Source: Chloroflexota bacterium (GTDB taxonomy: Bacteria; Chloroflexota; Limnocylindria; QHBO01). Taken from it: a stretch of DNA of 8,097 nt. The notes below the pieces were generated by a model. That model made no database searches. It was given only the letters and a program-made list of their open reading frames with translations, and was not told where the DNA came from. The stretch covers positions 1-8,097 of the forward strand of contig VBKA01000044.1 in assembly GCA_005879815.1 (NCBI GenBank), written 5' to 3'. Below, in pieces: positions 1 through 5,498 of the stretch; the first letter of the stretch is position 1; every line of letters starts with the position of its first letter. A program made the position numbers and the translations under genes.

Positions 1-377
1 AGGGAGAGCGCCACGCGGTGGTCCGGGACCCGGAATGCCTGCGTGACCGCCATCGAGGGGGTGGCGTCCCCGCCATGCTCCACGCGCAACACGATCGTCA
101 GCGGGCCCGGCCACCATCGCGCGGCGAGCCTGCGGACGCGGTCGTCCACGCGATAGCCGAGGGCGGCGGCCTGCTCGAGGGAGCTGGCGAGGATTGGTAC
201 CTGCTTCTCCGCTGGCCGCCGCTTGGCGGCGAAGATGCGCGCCAGGGCCTCGGCGTTACCCGCCCTGCACCCGATGCCGTACACCGTGTCGGTGGGAAAC
301 GCGGTGAGGCCACCGCTGTCGAGCAGCGCCGCGGCGGCGGCGAGACCTTCGGGTGTCGCCGGCAGCCGCTCAATCAT
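1..377 (-). CDS. tsaC: L-threonylcarbamoyladenylate synthase (Sua5/YrdC/YwlC family), 3' end cut by window edge
   Basis: The product should make L-threonylcarbamoyladenylate from threonine, bicarbonate and ATP, the first step of t6A formation at position 37 of ANN-decoding tRNAs, in the cytoplasm. The visible 125 residues read as the start of a YrdC-like domain: FPTDTVYGIGC at 27-37, a KRR basic cluster at 52-54 followed by QVPIL at 59-63, WWPGPLTIVL at 88-97 and FRVPDH at 115-120. These are the nucleotide- and threonine-site signatures of the family. The frame stays open to base 1, so the C-terminal part lies outside the window. The ATG at 377 is the only usable start, because the in-frame codon six positions upstream is the prmC stop. 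The gap to prmC is 15 bases with no clear Shine-Dalgarno, which suggests coupled translation. Whether it is a short TsaC/YrdC protein or a longer Sua5 with a second domain cannot be seen. Confidence 0.93.
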   Translation of the reverse strand, partial: MIERLPATPEGLAAAAALLDSGGLTAFPTDTVYGIGCRAGNAEALARIFAAKRRPAEKQVPILASSLEQAAALGYRVDDRVRRLAARWWPGPLTIVLRVEHGGDATPSMAVTQAFRVPDHRVALS

Positions 378-392
378 GCGTCCGGCCGCACG

Positions 393-1334
393 TCACGCGT
401 CGAGGCGAGCGATCCGGACGACCCGCTCGATACCCGCCATGTCGGGGATCTGGGTGACGGCGACCGACAGAGGAAGCCGCTCCGCCTCTGCCCGAACCGC
501 GGTTGCCTGGCGGCTCGCGACCTCGAGCAGCGCCACGCCTCCAGGAGCAAGCCGCTCGGGGAGCTGGGCGACGAGGCGCCGGAGGACGTCGAGGCCGTCC
601 GGCCCGCCGTCGAGGGCCAGTCGCGGTTCGTATGCCAGGCTGCCGGGCGCGGCATCGACCTCGGCCGTGGTGACGTACGGCAGGTTGGCGGTCACCAGAT
701 GGGCGCGGGGCGGGCGATCTGCAGCGTTCGGGCTGTTGCCACCACCCAGCAGGTCGCTCACCTGCAGGGTGACGAGCTGCGCGACCCCGTGCGCGGCGAG
801 GTTCTCAGCCGCCAGCTCGAGGGCGTCAGGCGACAGGTCGGAGGCGAGGAGCCGCACACGACCCAGCGCCAGCGCCGCGCGGAAGCGGAGCCCGAGAGCC
901 AGGGCTACCGCCCCACCGCCGGTGGCCACGTCCCAGACCGAGACGACCTGGTCGTCACGCACCAGGCGTGCCGCGATCTCGGCGATCGCCGACTCAGCGA
1001 GGAGCTCGGTCTCTGGTCGTGGGATCAGCGCGCGACGATCGGTGGCCACGCGCAGACCAAACCACTCCTTGAATCCGCGGATGTAGGCGACCGGCTCGCC
1101 GCCTGCCCGACGCTTGATCCATGCACCCAGCTCGCGCGCCCCGTCGATGTCGAGGGTTGCGTCGGGATGGGCGTGGAGCCAGGTGCGATCCCGCCCGAAG
1201 GCATGACTCACCAGCAGCTCGGCATCGAGCCGCGCCGTCTCCGACCCGGCATCGGTCAGTTGGGCTGCGGCGGTGCTCATGAGCGCGCCGGCGCGCCGGT
1301 CGGCGACCCCGGTCCGCTCAGGACCGCTCGCCAT
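393..1334 (-). CDS. prmC: Peptide chain release factor N5-glutamine methyltransferase
   Basis: The product should transfer a methyl group from S-adenosylmethionine to the Gln of the GGQ motif in release factors, raising termination efficiency. With the ATG at 1334 it has 313 residues, slightly above the usual 280 or so. An N-terminal helical domain (about 10-100) contains RLDAELL at 35-41. RPETE is at 106-110, the SAM-binding loop is DVATGGGA at 135-142, SDLSPDAL at 165-172 supplies an acidic ribose contact, and the substrate-Gln motif is at 217-220. That motif reads NLPY rather than the usual NPPY, and the SAM loop has Ala where a Gly is common. YEPRLALDGGPDGL at 235-248 is also typical. The ATG at 1334 is preferred because GGAGAG lies 7 bases upstream; a TTG at 1355 and an ATG at 1280 are alternatives, and the latter would cut into the first helix. 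The gene overlaps the end of prfA by 17 bases, so enzyme and substrate are made from one message. Confidence 0.93.
   Translation of the reverse strand: MASGPERTGVADRRAGALMSTAAAQLTDAGSETARLDAELLVSHAFGRDRTWLHAHPDATLDIDGARELGAWIKRRAGGEPVAYIRGFKEWFGLRVATDRRALIPRPETELLAESAIAEIAARLVRDDQVVSVWDVATGGGAVALALGLRFRAALALGRVRLLASDLSPDALELAAENLAAHGVAQLVTLQVSDLLGGGNSPNAADRPPRAHLVTANLPYVTTAEVDAAPGSLAYEPRLALDGGPDGLDVLRRLVAQLPERLAPGGVALLEVASRQATAVRAEAERLPLSVAVTQIPDMAGIERVVRIARLDA
1283..1298. repeat. Exact 8-bp tandem duplication in the prmC N-terminal coding region
   Basis: The plus strand reads GCGCGCCG twice in a row. The unit is not a multiple of three, so gain or loss of one copy would shift the prmC frame between the ATG at 1334 and the internal ATG at 1280. 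It is a plausible slippage site, or chance in GC-rich DNA. Confidence 0.6.
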
Positions 1335-2421
1335 CGGTCCGCTCTCCGCCGCCAACGGCGCCGACCCGTGCCATCCGCTCAGCTTGGTCGTGCTCGACGA
1401 GCGGCTCGATGAGCCGGTCCAGATCGCCCGCCAGCAGGCCCGGCAGGTTGTGGACGGTGAGCCCGATGCGGTGATCGGTCACGCGGTCGTCTGGGAAGTT
1501 ATAGGTCCGGATCTTCTCCGATCGCTCTCCGCTGCCAACCTGGGAGCGACGCTGGTCCCCTCGTTCCTCGGCCTGGCGCTGGCGTTCCAGCTCCAGGAGT
1601 CGAGCTCGCAGGATTGCGAGGGCTTTGGCCTTGTTCTTGTGCTGGCTCTTCTCATCCTGGATGTCGACCACCAGGCCGGTCGGCAGGTGAGTCACCCGCA
1701 CGGCAGAGTCCGTGGTGTTCACGCTCTGCCCGCCGGGCCCGGACGACCGTTTGACGTCGATTCGCAGGTCCTTCTCCGGCAGATCGATCTCGACTTCCTC
1801 CGCCTCCGGCAGGACCGCAACCGTCGCGGTCGACGTGTGGATGCGCCCGGAGGATTCGGTGACCGGCACGCGCTGAACGCGGTGCACGCCGCTCTCGTAC
1901 TTCAGGCGTGAGTAGGCGCCATCTGCGGTGACCTCCGCGATCGCCTCCTTGTACCCTCCGCTATCGCTCTCGCTGACGGCCAGCAGCTCGATCGGCCATC
2001 CCTGGCGCTCGGCGTAGCGGGCGTACATCCGGAACAGGTCCGCGGCGAAGAGGGATGCCTCCTCGCCACCGGTTCCGGCGCGGACCTCGATGATCACGCT
2101 GCGGTCGTCGTTGGGGTCGCGCGGCACGAGGAGGCGGCGGAGCTCTTGTTCGAGGGCTTCCCCACGCTCGTTGAGGCGTGCCAACTCCTCGTGCGCCATG
2201 GCCCGCACCTCCTCGTCGGGATCCGTCGCCATCTCAGCAGTGGCGTCGCGTTCGGCGCGCAGCTGGCGGACGGCGCGGATGGTGGCCACCAGCGGCTCGA
2301 GCCTCGACAGCTCGCGTCCGAGCGTGGCGAGCGCGGAGGGATCGGATGCATGCTCGGGACTGGCCATCTGCCGGGTCAGCTCCTCGTAGCGTTCCTCGAG
2401 CTCGCTGAGGCGGTCATGCAT
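1318..2421 (-). CDS. prfA: Peptide chain release factor 1 (RF1)
   Basis: RF1 recognises UAA and UAG in the ribosomal A site and triggers release of the finished peptide. The 367-residue product matches RF1 in length and layout. An N-terminal coiled-coil-like helical domain covers about 1-100. GTGGEEAS at 116-123 is followed by the stop-codon recognition tripeptide PVT at 186-188 (RF1 has PxT, RF2 has SPF), then GRIHTS at 192-197. The catalytic GGQ is at 230-232 inside SSGPGGQSVN, and the C-terminal DHRIGLTVHNLPG lies near 316-328. Gln232 is the expected PrmC target. The ATG at 2421 gives the usual MHDRLSELEERYEEL beginning; upstream starts would add a low-complexity stretch that overlaps the preceding gene. 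No good Shine-Dalgarno is seen, but the start overlaps the DUF1385 stop by 8 bases (ATGCATGA), which favours translational coupling. The last 17 or so residues (GAVGGGERTDGERS) are a poorly conserved tail overlapping prmC. Confidence 0.97.
   Translation of the reverse strand: MHDRLSELEERYEELTRQMASPEHASDPSALATLGRELSRLEPLVATIRAVRQLRAERDATAEMATDPDEEVRAMAHEELARLNERGEALEQELRRLLVPRDPNDDRSVIIEVRAGTGGEEASLFAADLFRMYARYAERQGWPIELLAVSESDSGGYKEAIAEVTADGAYSRLKYESGVHRVQRVPVTESSGRIHTSTATVAVLPEAEEVEIDLPEKDLRIDVKRSSGPGGQSVNTTDSAVRVTHLPTGLVVDIQDEKSQHKNKAKALAILRARLLELERQRQAEERGDQRRSQVGSGERSEKIRTYNFPDDRVTDHRIGLTVHNLPGLLAGDLDRLIEPLVEHDQAERMARVGAVGGGERTDGERS
1342..1347 (-). promoter_or_regulatory. Ribosome binding site of prmC within the end of prfA
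   Basis: GGAGAG on the minus strand lies 7 bases before the ATG at 1334 and inside the last prfA codons. It favours 1334 as the prmC start over the ATG at 1280, whose upstream bases are a GC repeat without any such site. Confidence 0.55.
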
Positions 2422-3514
2422 GGTCCGGGTGCGCCGCTGCATCGCCGGAGGCTGCCGCGGCGTTGGCGCCGTCCCCCGCGTCTGCGGCGCGTGGCGCATC
2501 CGCAGCGGCGCCCGCGTCCGATGCGAGGCACGACTGCAGCGAGGCGATGCTCACCTCGAGCATCGAGTGGTCGGGTGGACGCGTGGTCAGAGCCTGCAGC
2601 CACAACCCCGGAGCGTAGACGGCACGCACGACGGAGTTGCCGTAGTGACTGGCCCCGAAGCGCACCAGCTCGTACGCGACCGCCGCGATCACCGGGATCA
2701 GGGCGATTCTCGACAGGATCAGCAGCGGCAGCGGCACCCCGCTGCGAGGGATGAAGCCGAAGAAGACGATGCTGATGACGACCACGATCAGGATGAAGGT
2801 CGTGCCGCAGCGCGTATGCGCGGTGCTGAAGCGATCGACCTCGTCGGGCGTCAATGGCCGCTGCGCTTCGTGGGCGCTGATCGCCTTGTGCTCGGCGCCG
2901 TGGTACGCGAAGACGCGACGAATCTCCCCAAAGGTGCCGATGAGGCTGATGTATCCGACGAAGATCACCAGCCGGATGGCGCCTTCAGCCACGTTGGCGC
3001 CCAGGTCGCCACCAGAGCGATGCACGAGGCCCGAGAGGGCGAGCGGCGCCACGAAGAAGATGAGGATCGCGAAGCCGATCGAGACGATCATGCTCACGAT
3101 CATCGTCCCGCGGCCGATCTCGATGTCCTCGCCCTCGGCCGCGATCGCCGCTGAGCGCATCAGCATCCGGGTGCCGAGCACGAGCGTTTCGTACAGCACG
3201 AACACCCCGCGTGCGAACGGGATCTTGATCCACCGACCGCGAGCCAGTGCGTTGGGAAGAGGCTCCGAGTAGGTGTGGATCTCTCCAGACGGCGGGCGCA
3301 CGCTCATCGCCACCGTCGTCCGCCCGCGCATCATGACGCCCTCGATCAGGGCCTGACCCCCATAGAAGAAGTCGGGCATCCGAAAGCGCGCACGGTCGCC
3401 CGCACGCGCTACGGAGCTGATGACGAACGGCCCGGCGGCGATCAGCAGCTCGGGGATCAGGAAGAGGAGGTGGGGCGCAAGGCGCGCCGGCCACCCGGTC
3501 AGGTGCCGGCGCAT
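2414..3514 (-). CDS. DUF1385 family (YqhQ-like) integral membrane protein of unknown function
   Basis: The 366-residue product carries the family signatures in order: YGGQALIEGVMMRG at 51-64, a region ending in PSGEIHTY near 75-82, YHGAEHKAI at 204-212, TRCGTTF at 234-240 and PGLWLQALTTRPP at 302-314. The conserved His, Glu and Cys in these motifs look like metal or active-site residues, but no activity is established for the family. Hydrophobic stretches at about 136-163, 176-196, 239-255 and 260-282 suggest four membrane segments, and another lies near the N-terminus at about 14-36. The tail after about 328 is rich in Ala, Asp and Gly and probably disordered. The ATG at 3514 starts 5 bases after the rpmE stop. 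No strong ribosome binding site is visible, so the start is less certain; an ATG at 3379 would begin just before the first motif and drop the N-terminal hydrophobic segment. Its position between bL31 and RF1 genes hints at co-regulation with translation genes. Confidence 0.88.
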   Translation of the reverse strand: MRRHLTGWPARLAPHLLFLIPELLIAAGPFVISSVARAGDRARFRMPDFFYGGQALIEGVMMRGRTTVAMSVRPPSGEIHTYSEPLPNALARGRWIKIPFARGVFVLYETLVLGTRMLMRSAAIAAEGEDIEIGRGTMIVSMIVSIGFAILIFFVAPLALSGLVHRSGGDLGANVAEGAIRLVIFVGYISLIGTFGEIRRVFAYHGAEHKAISAHEAQRPLTPDEVDRFSTAHTRCGTTFILIVVVISIVFFGFIPRSGVPLPLLILSRIALIPVIAAVAYELVRFGASHYGNSVVRAVYAPGLWLQALTTRPPDHSMLEVSIASLQSCLASDAGAAADAPRAADAGDGANAAAASGDAAAHPDHA

Positions 3515-3519
3515 CGTAA

Positions 3520-3729
3520 TCAGCGCAGCGAGCGCTCCATGCGTCGCTGGAACCGCTCGACCTGGCCGGCGGTGTCGACGATGTTCTGCGTCCCGGTGTA
3601 GAACGGATGGCACTTCGAGCACACCTCGACTCGGATCGACTCCGCGGTCGATCCAACGGTGAAGGTAGTGCCACAGCCGATGCAGTGGACCTGTGCCTGG
3701 TGGTACTTGGGGTGGATGTCGGGCTTCAT
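3520..3729 (-). CDS. rpmE: 50S ribosomal protein bL31, zinc-binding type
   Basis: bL31 is a small protein of the large subunit that bridges to the 30S head. The 69-residue product is the usual length and begins MKPDIHPKYH, as is typical. It carries two Cys pairs, C16-C19 (CIGC) and C37-C40 (CSKC), so it is the zinc-containing C+ form rather than the zinc-free paralogue made during zinc starvation. The end, FQRRMERSLR, is basic. The ATG at 3729 has AGGA 5 bases upstream and starts 12 bases after the rpmA stop, so the gene should be cotranscribed with rplU and rpmA. In many bacteria rpmE lies beside rho or a DUF1385 gene; here DUF1385 follows 5 bases downstream. Confidence 0.97.
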   Translation of the reverse strand: MKPDIHPKYHQAQVHCIGCGTTFTVGSTAESIRVEVCSKCHPFYTGTQNIVDTAGQVERFQRRMERSLR

Positions 3730-3741
3730 GGGATTCCTGGG

Positions 3742-4002
3742 CTATGCCCCGTCAGCGACCACGCTGACGCGTTTCTTGCTTCGTGACTCATGGGTGAACT
3801 TGACGGTGCCGCCGGCCGTCGCGAACAGCGTGTAATCGCGTCCCATCCCGACGTTGGGGCCGGGATTGAACGTGCTGCCACGCTGCCTGACGATGATCGT
3901 GCCCGCGTCAACCTGCTGGCCATCGCCGCGCTTGACACCGAGCCGCTGGCCAACGCTGTCGCGACCGTTCTTGCTTGACGAGCCGGCCTTCTTGTGTGCC
4001 AT
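3742..4002 (-). CDS. rpmA: 50S ribosomal protein bL27
   Basis: bL27 reaches toward the peptidyl-transferase centre with its N-terminus and helps place tRNA ends. The 86-residue product starts MAHKKAGSSSKNGRDS and has VKRGDGQQV near 23-31, IIVRQRGSTFNPG at 36-48 and MGRDYTLFA at 53-61, all typical of the family. It starts directly with the mature AHKKAG end, so it has none of the cleavable N-terminal extension seen in many Bacillota. The gene begins 3 bases after rplU, and its strong AAGGAGG binding site lies inside the last rplU codons. The rplU-rpmA pairing is nearly universal in bacteria. Confidence 0.98.
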   Translation of the reverse strand: MAHKKAGSSSKNGRDSVGQRLGVKRGDGQQVDAGTIIVRQRGSTFNPGPNVGMGRDYTLFATAGGTVKFTHESRSKKRVSVVADGA

Positions 4003-4005
4003 GCG

Positions 4006-4689
4006 CTACTCCTCCTTGGCCGACTCGGTGTTCGGCTTGGTCGTCCGGCGCGTCCTGGGCTTGGGCTTCGTTTCCTGGGCCGATGACGCTTTCTTCGAGG
4101 CCTCGGTGGCCTCCGTCTCGCTTGATGCCTTGGTTCGCCGGGCCCGCTTCGGCGCCGCTGATGCCTGCTCGGTCGATTCAGGCGCCTCAGGAGCCGCTCG
4201 CCTGCGCGAAGGCTTGGGCTCGGGTTCCGCCGACGCCGCGGCTGCGGTCTCCGTCGCGGATCGCCCGCGGGTTGGTTTGGCGGCCTGGGCCTTCACCGAG
4301 CGCCGAGGCGTCCTGGCCGGTGTGGCCGCCGCCTTTGGAGCCGCCGGTTCCGGTGGCTGGGCCTTGACCGTCTTGCCATCGGAGCTGATCGAATCGATGC
4401 GGAGCCGGGTCAGGTGCTGACGGTGACCGGTGCGACGGCGGTACTTGACCTTCTGCTTGAACTTGAAGACGACGATCTTGGGCCCGAGAGCCTCGCCGAG
4501 CACCGTCGCGCTCACCGAAGCGCCCGCGACCGTGGGGCTCCCGACCGTCACTGCGTCTCCGTCCCCGACCAGCAGGATGCGGTCGAACGTGACCGAGCTT
4601 CCAGGCTCGCCACCGACCTTTTCGACGACCAGCGTCGATCCAGCCTCGACCCGATATTGCTTCCCGCCGGTCATCAGGACGGCGTACAT
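4006..4689 (-). CDS. rplU: 50S ribosomal protein bL21 with a long disordered C-terminal extension
   Basis: bL21 binds 23S rRNA in the large subunit. The core occupies about residues 1-103 and is standard: MYAVLMTGGKQYRVEAG at the start, IVVFKFKQKVKYRRRTGHRQ near 72-91 and LTRLRIDSIS near 94-102. Most bL21 proteins end about here. This one continues for about 124 residues (total 227) with a tail made of Ala, Lys, Arg, Pro, Glu, Ser and Thr. The tail contains no Leu, Ile, Met, Phe, Tyr, Trp, Cys or His, and ends NTESAKEE. It should be disordered and highly charged, and might contact rRNA or other polyanions, but its role is unknown. The ATG at 4689 is chosen because it gives the normal N-terminus and has GGGGAG 5 bases upstream; a GTG at 4728 would add residues lacking family resemblance. 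First gene behind a strong promoter candidate. Confidence 0.96.
   Translation of the reverse strand: MYAVLMTGGKQYRVEAGSTLVVEKVGGEPGSSVTFDRILLVGDGDAVTVGSPTVAGASVSATVLGEALGPKIVVFKFKQKVKYRRRTGHRQHLTRLRIDSISSDGKTVKAQPPEPAAPKAAATPARTPRRSVKAQAAKPTRGRSATETAAAASAEPEPKPSRRRAAPEAPESTEQASAAPKRARRTKASSETEATEASKKASSAQETKPKPRTRRTTKPNTESAKEE
4011..4017 (-). promoter_or_regulatory. Ribosome binding site of rpmA inside the end of rplU
   Basis: On the minus strand the bases read AAGGAGG, a near-perfect anti-16S match, placed 8 bases before the rpmA ATG at 4002. It coincides with the codons for the last rplU residues (AKEE). It fixes the rpmA start and should give strong initiation that is coupled to rplU termination. 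Confidence 0.85.
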
Positions 4690-4694
4690 GCGTG

Positions 4695-4700
4695 CTCCCC
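4695..4700 (-). promoter_or_regulatory. Ribosome binding site of rplU
   Basis: GGGGAG on the minus strand lies 5 bases before the ATG at 4689. It supports this start over an in-frame GTG at 4728. It sits 3 bases downstream of an inverted-repeat arm (4704-4709), so folding of the leader could affect access to it. Confidence 0.75.
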
Positions 4701-4751
4701 GTGGGTGTGATGTGTGGGCCGTCCGCACACCGCGGCGCGGCGCACAGCGAA

Positions 4752-4769
4752 GCGGGCCGACGAGCCCGC
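4752..4769 (-). repeat. Perfect 6-bp inverted repeat (hairpin) at the start of the rplU leader
   Basis: The minus strand reads GCGGGC, then a TCGTCG loop, then GCCCGC. The stem is all G-C and would be stable at the 5' end of the mRNA. With no T-run after it, a role as terminator is unlikely; 5' end protection or part of a regulatory fold is more plausible. Confidence 0.6.
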
Positions 4770-4779
4770 GGAGCGACGA

Positions 4780-4808
4780 AGTCTACCGGGCGATGGGGGG
4801 AGTGTCAA
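4780..4808 (-). promoter_or_regulatory. Strong sigma70-type promoter for rplU-rpmA-rpmE and downstream genes
   Basis: On the minus strand a perfect -35 box TTGACA (4808-4803) is separated by exactly 17 bases from TAGACT (4785-4780), which matches the -10 consensus at four of six positions including the key first T, A and last T. The expected start is near 4773. The promoter lies within the last codons of the DUF2344 gene, and that gene's TAG stop is the first half of the -10 box. It would let the ribosomal genes be expressed independently of the mrdA-rodA genes upstream. Confidence 0.7.
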
Positions 4809-5496
4809 CGAACAGGAGCCGGGTGCGGATGGTGCGCTCCGTCTTCAGTGGGACATCGAGGGCGTGCACGACGTCCTCGGGGCGGCCCGCCCCGGTTGGA
4901 TCGTGCCGCAGGACCACGCGCAGGTGCGCGCGGCGCTCGCCCTCGTCGATCGAGAGCACCTCGACGTCCTCGATGTACGGCCGCAGGTCCCGCTGCCCGG
5001 TGTCAGCCCGCCGCTGCGTTTCACCCCGGCGCCGCATCCCGGGCAGGCGTGCGCGCCCGAGGAGCCGTACCACCGCCCCGCGCAAGGCCTCTTCGCTCAG
5101 CTCACGCGGCGAATGGACGATGACCTCGTACTCCGCGGCGCGCACCTGCGAGGCGGCGGAGGGAAAGCCGTGCCACACCTCGCGGGCATCAACCAGCGCG
5201 AGGCCCTCCGGGAGAAGGGCAGCGGCCGCTTCGATGCGATCGATCGGCACCAGCTCGTCGAAATGCGCCTCCAGGATCTCACCGCGCAGCTCCACGCCGA
5301 CCGGAAGGTTGGCCGCGAGCTGCAGGCGGGGACGCGGCCGCTTGGCATTTGATTCCGAGAGCGGTAGCCCAGCCTCCCGCAGGACGCGCTCCCACTCCTC
5401 GATCACCTGCTGCTGCCGCATGCGCAGCAGCGGATCGGTCCGGCTGAAGAGCAGCTGCCATCGCTGCCTGGGCTGCTCGGTGCGCGCCTTCGCCAT
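4783..5496 (-). CDS. DUF2344 / TIGR03936-type radical SAM-associated protein, stand-alone
   Basis: The 237-residue product resembles the DUF2344 domain often found fused to, or encoded right after, a B12-binding radical-SAM protein (TIGR03960) and in front of rplU. Visible likeness: an N-terminal strand QRWQLLFSRTDP at 11-22, RVLREAGLPLSES at 37-49, RPRPRLQLAANLPVGVELRG at 53-72, then PEGLALVDAREV near 96-107 and a C-terminal beta-rich part to TPPIAR. The S-H-L-D stretch usual near the start of the domain is not evident (LLRMRQQQVIEE is there instead), so it is a diverged member. The exact role of the family is not established; links to RNA or tRNA modification have been suggested from gene context. 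The ATG at 5496 lies 2 bases after the rodA stop, so it is probably translated with rodA. A far longer open frame extends upstream but is only a shadow of rodA. Confidence 0.75.
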   Translation of the reverse strand: MAKARTEQPRQRWQLLFSRTDPLLRMRQQQVIEEWERVLREAGLPLSESNAKRPRPRLQLAANLPVGVELRGEILEAHFDELVPIDRIEAAAALLPEGLALVDAREVWHGFPSAASQVRAAEYEVIVHSPRELSEEALRGAVVRLLGRARLPGMRRRGETQRRADTGQRDLRPYIEDVEVLSIDEGERRAHLRVVLRHDPTGAGRPEDVVHALDVPLKTERTIRTRLLFVDTPPIAR

Positions 5497-5498
5497 CG

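Larger units (their letters stand above)
4690..4773 (-). promoter_or_regulatory. 5' leader of the rplU transcript with inverted repeats, possible r-protein leader
   Basis: If the promoter at 4780-4808 is used, transcription should begin near 4773 and give an untranslated leader of about 84 bases. The leader holds GCGGGC / GCCCGC (4764-4769 with 4752-4757), a 6-base loop hairpin close to the transcript start. It also holds one GGTGTG arm (4726-4731) that can pair either with CACAC at 4712-4716 or with CACACC at 4704-4709 just before the ribosome binding site. No U-run follows either hairpin, so neither is a convincing intrinsic terminator. bL21 leaders acting as autoregulatory elements are known in other bacteria; that this is one is an inference. 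Confidence 0.45.

Noticed and set aside
18..1412. Plus-strand open frame of 464 codons antisense to prmC and tsaC
   Set aside because: Long antisense open frames are common in GC-rich coding DNA. The translation is Arg/Gly-rich with no recognisable motif, and both genes beneath it on the minus strand are clear.
2422..2499. Longer RF1 from an upstream start at 2499
   Set aside because: It would overlap the DUF1385 gene by over 80 bases and add low-complexity residues before the normal RF1 N-terminus.
4690..4728. Longer bL21 from a GTG at 4728
   Set aside because: The added residues do not resemble bL21, while the ATG at 4689 has a good binding site and the standard MYAV start.
4752..4769. 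GC hairpin after the DUF2344 gene as an intrinsic terminator
   Set aside because: No T-run follows the stem on the minus strand, and it lies downstream of the promoter start rather than before it.
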